Below, piece by piece: positions 36,716 to 44,438 of a DNA stretch of 64,000 bases. The DNA lies in the NCBI GenBank assembly GCA_040396955.1, contig JBBAWX010000003.1, forward strand, positions 62,001-126,000, written 5' to 3'. The first letter of the stretch is position 1, and every line of letters starts with the position of its first letter. This DNA comes from UBA965 sp040396955. Its GTDB lineage: Bacteria > Chloroflexota > Chloroflexia > Chloroflexales > Roseiflexaceae. The notes under the pieces were generated by a model that did no database searches, was not told the origin of the DNA, and worked only from the letters and a program-made list of their open reading frames with translations. Made by a program: the position numbers and the translations under genes.

Positions 36716-37498
36716 TTAGGCGCGGTGTTGGTGAATGACATCCATGACTTCGGCAAACAAGTGCCCATTGGTACTGACCGCATCCCCACCATAAATAGTA
36801 CGATTCCCTTGCCAATCGGTAAACGTTGCACCAGCTTCTGTGAGCACTGGCACCAGGGCCGCACAATCCCAGGGGCTCATCAGTGCATCAAGCATCACAT
36901 CAGCGCGACCCGTAGCCACCAGCACATGTCCGTAGGCATCACCCCAGCCGCGCACCATGCGGGCACGGTTGCTGAGTGCGTCAAAGGCGGCTCCTTTGCC
37001 GTGGCGGTACATGTCGCGTACATCCGTGGTCGAAACAAGAGCCTCGCTGAGCGTTGGTGTGGTACTTGCGCGCACGACGCGGCTATTACACCAGCACCCC
37101 AACCCTTGGGCGGCGCTGATGAGTTCACCCAACGGCGGCAAGGCCACAGCGCCGACCACGGGCTCGCCTTCGCGCTCAATCCCCACGAGGACGGCGTAGA
37201 GCGGCACTCCGGCCACGAACGATTTGGTGCCGTCGATGGGGTCAAGAATCCAACGAAAACTCGCGCCAGGGCGGGTTTCGCCCTCCTCTTCCCCGAGAAT
37301 GCTGTGATGTGGGTAGCGTTGCTCAATCATCTCGCGCATCAGGCGCTCCGCTTCGCGGTCGGCAATGGTGACTGGGGATTGGTCAGCCTTGAGTTCAGCG
37401 GTGACCCCGGTCTGAAAGTAGCGCATGGTCAAACGGCCCGCTTGCCATGCCAACTCGTTCGCAAATACGTGCAATGAACGCAAATCTTCTGGAGCCAT
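36716..37498 (-). CDS. hisN: Inositol-monophosphatase-family phosphatase, likely histidinol-phosphatase (HisN type)
   Basis: A 260-residue Mg-dependent phosphatase with GEEEGE, WILDPIDGTKSFVAGVP and WDCAALVPVLTEAGATFTDW, which are the metal-binding and lithium-sensitive phosphatase motifs. It starts 4 bases after hisC ends, and histidinol-phosphate aminotransferase makes the very substrate that HisN uses, so a role as histidinol-phosphatase is likely. AAGGATAAACAC precedes the ATG at 37498. The family also includes inositol and sugar phosphatases, so the symbol rests on context. Confidence 0.8.
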   Translation of the reverse strand: MAPEDLRSLHVFANELAWQAGRLTMRYFQTGVTAELKADQSPVTIADREAERLMREMIEQRYPHHSILGEEEGETRPGASFRWILDPIDGTKSFVAGVPLYAVLVGIEREGEPVVGAVALPPLGELISAAQGLGCWCNSRVVRASTTPTLSEALVSTTDVRDMYRHGKGAAFDALSNRARMVRGWGDAYGHVLVATGRADVMLDALMSPWDCAALVPVLTEAGATFTDWQGNRTIYGGDAVSTNGHLFAEVMDVIHQHRA

Positions 37499-37502
37499 GT
37501 GT

Positions 37503-38630
37503 TTATCCTTGTGATTTGATGAGCGTGATACTATGGGCAAGTACTTCGAGCAAGCGTTCGTGTTGATGTGGTGTACCAATGCTAATACGCATGAGGTCAC
37601 TGAGGCGTTCTTTGGCAAAATACCGGATGAGCACCCCTTGTCGTCGTAGTTCATCGCGCAGGGCGCGGGCTGCAACTGGGGGCCGCACCAGCACAAAATT
37701 GGCCGTGCTCGGGTAGACCTGGCAATCGAGTGCGTGCAGGGCTGCCACCAAGCGTTCACGTTCCACCTTGATTTGCTCGATGATTGGCTGCATGCTCGCA
37801 AAATCACGGATCGCAGCGGTGGCGGCTACTTCGGCAGCCACATTGACCGTATACGGTTGTTTGATTTTGCGTAGTTCGTCGGCCATCGATTCGTGCATGA
37901 CACCATAGCCGATGCGTAAGCCGGCCAACCCCGCCCATTTGCTCAAGGTGCGCAGTACGACGAGATTGGGGTGCGCATCGATGAGATCGATGAAGGTCTC
38001 ACCGCTGAATTCGGCATAGGCCTCGTCGGCAACGACCACCAGAGGTAACTCAAGGATGGCGAGTAAATCGGCGCGCCGGAGCGGATTGCCAGTCGGGTTG
38101 TTGGGGGCCGCCAAAAACACGATGACCGCTTGATGCGTGGTAATGGCGTGTCGTAGTGCGTCGATGTCGAGGTCGAACGTCGCAGTGCGGGGCACTTCGA
38201 CCAGGTTTGCTTGGTAGAGGTGTGCTCCAAAGGCGTACATCCCAAAGGTCGGTGTGGCATCAACGACGGTGCGCCCAGGTGTGACCGTGGCGCGGAGAAG
38301 TAGATCGATGAGCTCGTCGGAACCGTTGCCACAGATGATGCGTGCCATTGGCTGATTGAGATGTTCGGCAATGGCAGTACGGAGCGCGGTGTTGTCCGGG
38401 TCAGGGTAGAGGGCTACCACCTCTTGTGCACCGGTTGGCGTGGCAAGCTGTGCCAAAGCGGCCCGGGTGGCGGCGGTGGGTCCGTACGGATTTTCGTTGG
38501 CGTCGAGTTTGATGAGCTGGTCACGGGTAAGCCCGAGTTGTTGGGCGAGTACTTCGAGGGGCACAATCGGAGTGTACGGGGCAAATCCCGCTAAATCACT
38601 GCGGAGCAGGTTGTGAATGGAGGGTGCCAT
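37503..38630 (-). CDS. hisC: Histidinol-phosphate aminotransferase
   Basis: PLP enzyme of histidine synthesis (class I/II aminotransferase), 375 residues. It shows KLDANENPYGP, CGNGSDELIDLLL, APNNPTGNPL, VVADEAYAEFSG and the PLP-lysine region LRTLSKWAGLAGLRIGYG, then the arginine motif LMRISIGTPHQHERLL. It heads an operon with the hisN-like gene and glgC. No good ribosome site is seen before the ATG, so it may be leaderless or poorly matched. hisB lies 16 kb away in this window. Confidence 0.94.
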   Translation of the reverse strand: MAPSIHNLLRSDLAGFAPYTPIVPLEVLAQQLGLTRDQLIKLDANENPYGPTAATRAALAQLATPTGAQEVVALYPDPDNTALRTAIAEHLNQPMARIICGNGSDELIDLLLRATVTPGRTVVDATPTFGMYAFGAHLYQANLVEVPRTATFDLDIDALRHAITTHQAVIVFLAAPNNPTGNPLRRADLLAILELPLVVVADEAYAEFSGETFIDLIDAHPNLVVLRTLSKWAGLAGLRIGYGVMHESMADELRKIKQPYTVNVAAEVAATAAIRDFASMQPIIEQIKVERERLVAALHALDCQVYPSTANFVLVRPPVAARALRDELRRQGVLIRYFAKERLSDLMRISIGTPHQHERLLEVLAHSITLIKSQG

Positions 38631-38668
38631 ATGTGCTTGACTCGGTATTATGCGGGATTCATAGTGCC

Positions 38669-38679
38669 ATCATACCACA
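38669..38679 (-). promoter_or_regulatory. Extended -10 promoter of hisC
   Basis: On the minus strand TGTGGTATGAT, identical to the element before the epimerase gene at 30511, about 38 bases before the hisC ATG. Confidence 0.45.
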
Positions 38680-38699
38680 CGTTGCCAGGGTCGGTGTCG

Positions 38700-38705
38700 T
38701 ATAAT
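38700..38705 (+). promoter_or_regulatory. -10 element of the glycosyltransferase gene
   Basis: A perfect TATAAT on the + strand, with a poor -35. A purine-rich ribosome site and a short reading frame follow directly. Confidence 0.45.
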
Positions 38706-38725
38706 AGAGGAGAGGAGCGCAGTGC

Positions 38726-38815
38726 ATGCCGATGGATGCACGTTCATTTGCTATAGTAGTGAACGAATGGGCATCGTTGCCACATGGGTGCCATAGTAAC
38801 GAATGTGTTGGATGA
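38726..38815 (+). CDS. Possible 29-residue leader peptide before the glycosyltransferase gene
   Basis: An ATG at 38726 is preceded by a purine-rich GAGGAGAGGAG and opens a frame of 29 codons (MPMDARSFAIVVNEW at its start). Its TGA (38813-38815) is one base before the ATG of the glycosyltransferase at 38817, the spacing expected for translational coupling. There is no known family. It could be a chance frame; conservation in relatives would decide. Confidence 0.3.
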   Translation: MPMDARSFAIVVNEWASLPHGCHSNECVG

Positions 38816-38816
38816 T

Positions 38817-39560
38817 ATGACCATAAACCGCCCGAGCATTTCGGCTTTTTTTCCGGCATACAACGACGGAGGTACCATTGGCAGCCTCGTCGTGACAACC
38901 TTGAACACACTAGCGGAAATAAGCGATGACTATGAGGTCATCGTCATCGAAAACGGCAGTACGGACTACACGGTGCAAGTGCTCGAGGAACTCGCAGAAC
39001 ACTATCCGCACTTTCGCTTCCAAGCGCACCGTGAACCACTCGGCTACGGTGGCGCGCTGCGCGCGGGATTTGCCGCCTGCCAAAAAGACCTTATTTTTTA
39101 TACCGATGGCGATGCCCAGTATGACCCACGTGAACTCAAAGTGCTCTTGCCGGCACTCACCGACACCGTCGATGTGGTCAACGGCTACAAGATCGATCGG
39201 AGTGACCCACTACATCGCAAAATCATCGGGCGTATGTATCATCACACGGTGAAGTTTTTGTTTGGCTTCAAGTTGCGTGATGTCGATTGCGACTTCCGGT
39301 TGATTCGGCGTGCTGCCATGCGTGACATCCAACTCGAATCCGACAGTGGCACGATTTGCCTAGAGCTCGTCAAAAAACTCCAAGATGCGGGCAAACGGTT
39401 TGCCGAAGTGCCAGTCCACCACTACCATCGGACGTACGGCCAGAGCCAGTTTTTCAATGTGCCACGCATATGGCGCACCCTCATCCAACTCATCGATTTG
39501 TGGTTCAAGCTGGTCGTTCGTCGGCAGACGACACCAACTGACCGCTCCAATGGAAGGTAG
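38817..39560 (+). CDS. Family 2 glycosyltransferase (polyprenyl-phosphate sugar transferase like)
   Basis: A 247-residue GT-A fold transferase. It has SISAFFPAYNDGGTI, VIVIENGSTDYTVQVLEE and the metal-binding FYTDGDAQYDPREL, then DVDCDFRLIRR and a late region like dolichol-phosphate mannosyltransferases but with no C-terminal membrane helices. The ATG at 38817 is preferred because a short upstream frame stops one base before it; an in-frame ATG at 38784 is an alternative. It is followed 4 bases later by an epimerase-like gene, so the two likely act on one glycan. Confidence 0.87.
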   Translation: MTINRPSISAFFPAYNDGGTIGSLVVTTLNTLAEISDDYEVIVIENGSTDYTVQVLEELAEHYPHFRFQAHREPLGYGGALRAGFAACQKDLIFYTDGDAQYDPRELKVLLPALTDTVDVVNGYKIDRSDPLHRKIIGRMYHHTVKFLFGFKLRDVDCDFRLIRRAAMRDIQLESDSGTICLELVKKLQDAGKRFAEVPVHHYHRTYGQSQFFNVPRIWRTLIQLIDLWFKLVVRRQTTPTDRSNGR

Positions 39561-39564
39561 AGCC

Positions 39565-40551
39565 ATGCAACAGTATCAGGGAGCGCGCGTGCTGATTACT
39601 GGTGGTATGGGCTTCATTGGTTCCAATTTGGCGATCCGGCTCGTCGAATACGGTGCCCAAGTTACGTTGGTCGATTCATTTATTCCCAGCTATGGCGGCA
39701 ATGACCGCAATATTGCCCCCATCGCCAATCAAGTTAAAGTCAATATCGCCGATGTGCGTGACGAATACTCGATGAACCACTTGGTGCAGGGTGTTGATTT
39801 TTTGTTTAATTTGGCTGGTCAGACCTCGCATCTCGATTCAATGCTGGACCCCTACAGCGATCTCGACATCAATTGTCGTGCCCAGCTGTCGATTTTGGAG
39901 GCGTGTCGCAAACACAACCCGCAACTCAAACTCGTGTATGCTTCAACCCGACAAATCTACGGTAAACCCAACTACTTACCGGTCGATGAGCGCCATCTAC
40001 TCCACCCCGTTGACGTCAATGGCATCAACAAAATGGCCGGTGAGTGGTATCACATTCTCTACAACAACGTGTACGGGATTCGCGCTACCGCGTTGCGCCT
40101 CACCAATACGTATGGACCGCGTATGCGGGTCAAGGATGCGCGGCAGACGTTTTTGGGTATCTGGATAAAACGCCTCATCGAGGGATCCCCCGTGCAAGTC
40201 TTTGGTGATGGCCAACAGTTGCGGGACTTTAATTTTGTCTCTGATGTCGTCGATGCGCTGTTGCTGGTCGCTGTTTCTCCACAAACGGATGGGAACGTTT
40301 ACAATTTGGGGAGTAGTGAGATTATCAATTTGCACGATCTTGCTAAGCTGATGATCGACATCTATGGTCGTGGTGCGTGCCAGCTTGTCCCTTTCCCTGC
40401 CGACCGCAAAGCCATTGATATCGGTGATTACTACAGCGATTATTCACGTATACGCGAAGCAATTGGCTGGGAGCCGCAAATCTCACTGCGTCAGGGTTTG
40501 GCAGAGACACTGGCGTACTACGCACACGAATCTCCGTATTACTTCGAATGA
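39565..40551 (+). CDS. NAD-dependent epimerase/dehydratase-like protein with atypical active site
   Basis: A 328-residue extended SDR. The Rossmann motif GGMGFIGSNLAIRL, NLAGQTSHLDSM, ASTRQIYG and RLTNTYGPRMR are clear. The catalytic YxxxK box is replaced by DVNGINKMAGEWY, so the usual catalytic tyrosine position carries Asn while the Lys is kept. A GGAAGG site precedes the ATG at 39565, four bases after the glycosyltransferase stop. It likely acts on a nucleotide or lipid-linked sugar for surface polysaccharide; the altered active site makes the reaction uncertain. Confidence 0.87.
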   Translation: MQQYQGARVLITGGMGFIGSNLAIRLVEYGAQVTLVDSFIPSYGGNDRNIAPIANQVKVNIADVRDEYSMNHLVQGVDFLFNLAGQTSHLDSMLDPYSDLDINCRAQLSILEACRKHNPQLKLVYASTRQIYGKPNYLPVDERHLLHPVDVNGINKMAGEWYHILYNNVYGIRATALRLTNTYGPRMRVKDARQTFLGIWIKRLIEGSPVQVFGDGQQLRDFNFVSDVVDALLLVAVSPQTDGNVYNLGSSEIINLHDLAKLMIDIYGRGACQLVPFPADRKAIDIGDYYSDYSRIREAIGWEPQISLRQGLAETLAYYAHESPYYFE

Positions 40552-40568
40552 CAGCGTGAGTAGTGATG

Positions 40569-40600
40569 ACCGCCCCCCTGACCTTTGGTCAGGGGGCGGT
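40569..40600. terminator. Two-way terminator after the epimerase-like gene
   Basis: A 14-bp GC-rich stem with one bulged C and a 3-base loop (40569-40583 and 40587-40600), followed on + by GGTTTT. It lies between convergent genes. Confidence 0.7.
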
Positions 40601-40604
40601 GGTT

Positions 40605-41573
40605 TTAGGTGAGGTGCGGGCTGTCGTGGGCAGCTTGTAGCAAAATGGCCGTTGCGACCCGACCATCGTGGGCGGTGACACGCAAGGGAGTGTGGTCGGT
40701 CACACTCGCCGCAAAGGCCCGTACTTCGTTGACAAAACGGTCACCGTCAGGCACGGATAGGCACTGTTTGGCGCCCTGGGCGTCGATATGCCAGAGTTGC
40801 ATGGTGTCGTAGTCGAGCGTCAAGGCTCCACGTGTGCCATACACGCTGACGACCCACTCACCGGGTGGGGTGCGCCAGCTGGCCTCGATGACGCCAATGA
40901 CGCCGGTTTGACTGGTAAGCACGATGACGGCGGTGTCTTCGACGTCTAAGGCGGGGCCGAGTTCGCTGGCACGCGTCACACGACTCGCCTGCACACGAGC
41001 GACGTCGCCAATGAGGTGGCGAAACAGGTCAACGGAATGGATGCTGGTGTCCATCATGACACCACCGCCCGATAATGCGCGATTGCTGAACCAACGGTGC
41101 TCGACGTTGGGCATGTGGCCAGCAAAGCGATTCCGGAACATGACAATGTCGCCGATGAGCCCGGCATCGATGTGCTGCTTCATGACCTCGATGTGGGGTT
41201 GGAAGCGATGACAAAAGCCCACACTCAGCAGGCGTTGCTGGGCTTCGCTGGCTGCAATCATCGCATCACACTCGGCCACCGATGGCGCAAGTGGTTTTTC
41301 GCAGAGTACATGCACGCCTGCCTGTAACGCTTGGATGACCAAGGTGGCATGACTAACGGGTGGTGTACAGATGCTCACGATGTCGAGATTGGCCGTGGCC
41401 AAAAACGTTGCCACATCCGTGTATGCCTGTGCGTGGCAGGTGGTGGCCGTTGCTTGGGCCAGCTCTGCCACAGTGTCGCAGACTGCAACCGGTGGATGTC
41501 CGGCGGCGGTCCAGGCGGCGATATGGGTCTTGCCGATACCGCCACATCCGATAATCCCAATGCGGAGTGTCAT
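40605..41573 (-). CDS. Gfo/Idh/MocA family oxidoreductase
   Basis: An NAD(P)-dependent sugar or cyclitol dehydrogenase, 322 residues. The nucleotide motif is IGIIGCGGIGKTHIAAW, the conserved lysine lies in CEKPLAPSVAECDAM and the active-site histidine region is GGGVMMDTSIHSVDL. AGGAGG stands before the ATG. It is 30 bases downstream of the fused aldolase/dehydrogenase on the same strand, so the two are probably one sugar-catabolic operon. Confidence 0.92.
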   Translation of the reverse strand: MTLRIGIIGCGGIGKTHIAAWTAAGHPPVAVCDTVAELAQATATTCHAQAYTDVATFLATANLDIVSICTPPVSHATLVIQALQAGVHVLCEKPLAPSVAECDAMIAASEAQQRLLSVGFCHRFQPHIEVMKQHIDAGLIGDIVMFRNRFAGHMPNVEHRWFSNRALSGGGVMMDTSIHSVDLFRHLIGDVARVQASRVTRASELGPALDVEDTAVIVLTSQTGVIGVIEASWRTPPGEWVVSVYGTRGALTLDYDTMQLWHIDAQGAKQCLSVPDGDRFVNEVRAFAASVTDHTPLRVTAHDGRVATAILLQAAHDSPHLT

Positions 41574-41603
41574 TGCATAGCCTCCTGATACAGGTACGGA
41601 TCC

Positions 41604-43667
41604 TTAGCGAGCGTAGGCGGCGGCTACGCCGCCATCGACGGTCAGCATGCCACCCGTGGTGCGGCTCGCACGAGGTCCCGCAAAAAAGCTCACCGCCTCA
41701 GCAATGTCTTCGGGGCGCACATTGACTTTGAGCACGGTGCGTTGCCGATAAAAATCGTCGAGTTCTTCGGGTTTGATGCCGTACCCGGCAGCGCGTGCTG
41801 CCCGCCACCCGGCATCCCAGATGCCGCTCCCCTCAAGGACAGCGTCAGGAAGAACCGTGTTGACACGGACCCCGATGGCGCCACCCTCTTCGGCCAAACA
41901 GCGGGCCATCTGGAGCTCGGCGGCTTTGGCCGCACTATAGGCCACATTGCCCTTGCTGGCCATGACGCTATTTTTGCTGGCAATGACGATGAGTGATCCC
42001 CCCACGCGTTGTTGTTGCCATACTTTGAATGCTTCACGGGCCACCAAGAAATACCCTTTGCCGAGCACATTGAGCATTTTGTCCCAATCGGCGCCGGTGG
42101 TTTCGGTGACGGGTTTGGCGATGGCAAAGCCGGCGTTGTTGACCACGATGTCGACGCCACCGAACGCCATGATGACTTCGTGGTAGGCGCCGATTACGGC
42201 CTCTTCGCTGGTGACATCGCAGTGCACGGCGATGGCACGCCGCATGTTGTAGGTGGTGTTGAGCTCTTGGGCCACCGCTTGGGCCCCGGCGATGTTGATG
42301 TCAAAAATCGCAACATGTGCGCCGTCAGCCGCGAGTCGCCGTGCGGTAGCACGGCCAATGCCGCTCGCTGCGCCGGTGACAATGGCCACTTTGCCGGCTA
42401 ATTCACGTGGTGCGGGTTTGAGTTTCAACTTGTACTGCTCGAGTGGCCAGTACTCGATGGCAAACGCCTCGGCGGCACTCAAACTGGTGTACGCACCGAC
42501 GGCTGTGCTCCCACCGATGACCGAAATGGCGCGGTGGTAGAGTTGATTGCTGATGTCTGCGGCTTGGGCATCTGCCCCTGCGGTGACCATGCCGAGCCCC
42601 GGGATGAGCATGATGCGCGGGTAGGGGTTCATCATCACATCTTGTGCATCCTTGTGCGCATCGAAATAGGCGGTGTAGGCCTGTGCATATGCGCCCACAG
42701 ATGCCTGGATGTGCTGTGTGAGTGCTACGACCCCTTCGGCTGGTTGCCACGGTACAAAGAGCGGCAGGCGCTTGGTATGCACGAGGTGATCGGGGCAGGC
42801 AGCCCCAATTTGTGTGAATTGCTCAGCACCGGCACTCCCCACGAACGCAAGTACTTCGGGCGACATGTCCACCTGCAAAATCTGGCTCCCCTGCTGGCTG
42901 ACAGCGCCACGGAGTGTCGGCAAAATCTGCTGCCACGTGGCGACTCGCTCGGCTTCGGGCATTGCAGGGACGGCGGCTCCCGCAAAAATGACGCGCCCGT
43001 TCCGTGTGCTAGCGATGAATTCTTCGGCTTCGCCGATGACGTTGATGCTCTGCGCATAACATTCAGCACTCGTGGATCCCCAGACGGTCAACCCGTGTTT
43101 GCCCATGACGACGAGGTCGGCCTGTGGGTTGGCTGCCACACCCTCGCCGATTTGTTTGCTCAGTGTGAACCCCGGACGGATGTAGTCGACCCACACCATG
43201 CGTGAGCCCCAGAGCCGCTCGCAGAGCGCTCGTCCATCGGCCGCACACGCCAAACTAATCACCGCATCGGGGTGAGTGTGATCAACGTGGGGCGCAGGGA
43301 TGAAGGCGTGCAACAACGTTTCGATGGACTGTCGGGGACGATCTGGCAAAAACACACTGCGGTTGAGATATGCCACCATCTCCTCGTCGCTCATGTCGGG
43401 CCGCTGGACAAGTGGTGCGATGTCGGCCATCCGTAGTGCCGCAAATCCGCCTTCGTGAATCGTCGCAACGTCACTTCCCGAGCCTTTGACCCACAGCACG
43501 CTTACACTGCGTCCGGTGTGGTCAATTTCTTGGGTCTTGGCACTCGTGTTGCCGCCGTAAATGTTGACCACTGTGCGGTCACTGCCAAGCAAACGACTGC
43601 GATAGACGAGACCGTCAAGGGCTGGCATGGCCTGCGCATCCGCTTCGTTCCAGCGCTGTTGTGGCAT
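41604..43667 (-). CDS. rhaEW: Bifunctional rhamnulose-1-phosphate aldolase / lactaldehyde dehydrogenase (RhaEW type)
   Basis: A 687-residue fusion. The N-terminal ~400 residues are a class II aldolase domain with the zinc-ligand pattern HVDHTHPDAV and MGKHGLTVWG. The C-terminal ~270 residues are an SDR with VTGAASGIGRATARRL, NNAGFA and the catalytic VAYSAAKAAELQ. This fusion is known from rhamnose catabolism in Chloroflexus and Bacillus, where it splits rhamnulose-1-phosphate and oxidises the L-lactaldehyde product. I chose the ATG at 43667 with AGAGAG upstream. No rhamnose isomerase or kinase is adjacent, so the substrate assignment rests on family knowledge. Confidence 0.88.
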   Translation of the reverse strand: MPQQRWNEADAQAMPALDGLVYRSRLLGSDRTVVNIYGGNTSAKTQEIDHTGRSVSVLWVKGSGSDVATIHEGGFAALRMADIAPLVQRPDMSDEEMVAYLNRSVFLPDRPRQSIETLLHAFIPAPHVDHTHPDAVISLACAADGRALCERLWGSRMVWVDYIRPGFTLSKQIGEGVAANPQADLVVMGKHGLTVWGSTSAECYAQSINVIGEAEEFIASTRNGRVIFAGAAVPAMPEAERVATWQQILPTLRGAVSQQGSQILQVDMSPEVLAFVGSAGAEQFTQIGAACPDHLVHTKRLPLFVPWQPAEGVVALTQHIQASVGAYAQAYTAYFDAHKDAQDVMMNPYPRIMLIPGLGMVTAGADAQAADISNQLYHRAISVIGGSTAVGAYTSLSAAEAFAIEYWPLEQYKLKLKPAPRELAGKVAIVTGAASGIGRATARRLAADGAHVAIFDINIAGAQAVAQELNTTYNMRRAIAVHCDVTSEEAVIGAYHEVIMAFGGVDIVVNNAGFAIAKPVTETTGADWDKMLNVLGKGYFLVAREAFKVWQQQRVGGSLIVIASKNSVMASKGNVAYSAAKAAELQMARCLAEEGGAIGVRVNTVLPDAVLEGSGIWDAGWRAARAAGYGIKPEELDDFYRQRTVLKVNVRPEDIAEAVSFFAGPRASRTTGGMLTVDGGVAAAYAR

Positions 43668-43709
43668 GATGTACTCTCTTTCCACCCATGTGTAGTTTAT
43701 TACTATAAA

Positions 43710-43718
43710 ACTATACCA
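43710..43718 (-). promoter_or_regulatory. Extended -10 before the rhaEW-type gene
   Basis: On the minus strand TGGTATAGT, about 43 bases before the ATG, in an AT-rich gap of 108 bases that also holds TTTCGAAA (43742-43749), a possible operator half-site. Confidence 0.35.
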
Positions 43719-43775
43719 CTCTTTATTCGCTTCCCTTTTTGTTTCGAAATGTCAAAAATTTGTGTATTCGTAAAT

Positions 43776-44330
43776 TCATTGAATGGGGAGTCGCACCCAC
43801 GTGGTAATCGCATCGATGGCAGGGGCATAGGTGGGTGTCTGGGTATCGACCACCAGGGTGGGGTAGGCAGTGGTGAGCACTTGGAAGGGGGAGTGTTGGC
43901 TAATGTTGTGCAAATATGCGGCATCGGCATGTGCGGCACTGCGTTGGGGCTCAGCAGCTAGTCGCTGATGCAGACGTTGGAGGCGCAGGGGTTCGTCGAT
44001 GTGGCAGATGATGACTTTGATGTGCGCCTGGGTATGCCATGTCGCCAAAAAGGGTTGCCAGACGTGATGTTGGAAAGCGGCATCACACACGTGTGACACA
44101 CCGTGTTGGAGGTGTCGCGAAACTATATCGCAGAAGGCCTGATTGCAGGCCAGATTGGCATCTTGAGGGGTGTCAATGGGCGATGTGTCATGCCAAATCT
44201 GTCCTTGTTTGATGGTGTCACGGGCACAATGTGGTAGCCCGAGGTGTTGGCTCAACTGCCGAGCCAGCGTGCTTTTGCCACTACCGGGAGGGCCACTGAC
44301 GATGATGAGTGTGGGGCGTGTTCCTTGCAT
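43776..44330 (-). CDS. P-loop kinase-like ATPase (AAA_33 type)
   Basis: A 184-residue small P-loop protein with Walker A IVSGPPGSGKSTLARQL and a lid-like LQRLHQRLA region near residue 120. It resembles the zeta-toxin/gluconate-kinase-like group of nucleotide-dependent small-molecule kinases. AAAGGG lies 8 bases before the ATG. It is divergent from the M24-like gene. No antitoxin gene is adjacent, and the length and context fit a metabolic kinase or unknown function better than a toxin. Confidence 0.82.
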   Translation of the reverse strand: MQGTRPTLIIVSGPPGSGKSTLARQLSQHLGLPHCARDTIKQGQIWHDTSPIDTPQDANLACNQAFCDIVSRHLQHGVSHVCDAAFQHHVWQPFLATWHTQAHIKVIICHIDEPLRLQRLHQRLAAEPQRSAAHADAAYLHNISQHSPFQVLTTAYPTLVVDTQTPTYAPAIDAITTWVRLPIQ

Positions 44331-44438
44331 GCAAAAGCCCTTTCAATCCGGGTCGTCATTGTGCCCAACTGCGTGGAGGAGCTCCAAGTTGTGCTACCCT
44401 TACGTTTGACCATCATACCTGTTTCAAAGGAGTCTGCC

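Noticed and set aside
35439..36866. Longer start for glgC at 36866
   Set aside because: The extra 58 residues overlap the phosphatase gene and are not like GlgC; the ATG at 36692 has a ribosome site and begins the known N-terminus.
36677..37477. A 266-codon plus-strand frame
   Set aside because: It is antisense to the hisN-like phosphatase, whose catalytic motifs are intact.
42534..43205. A 223-codon plus-strand frame
   Set aside because: It is antisense within the fused aldolase/dehydrogenase gene and has no recognisable domain.
43776..44330. P-loop gene as a zeta-like toxin
   Set aside because: There is no antitoxin partner beside it and no toxin-specific motif; a kinase-like protein of unknown role is the safer call.
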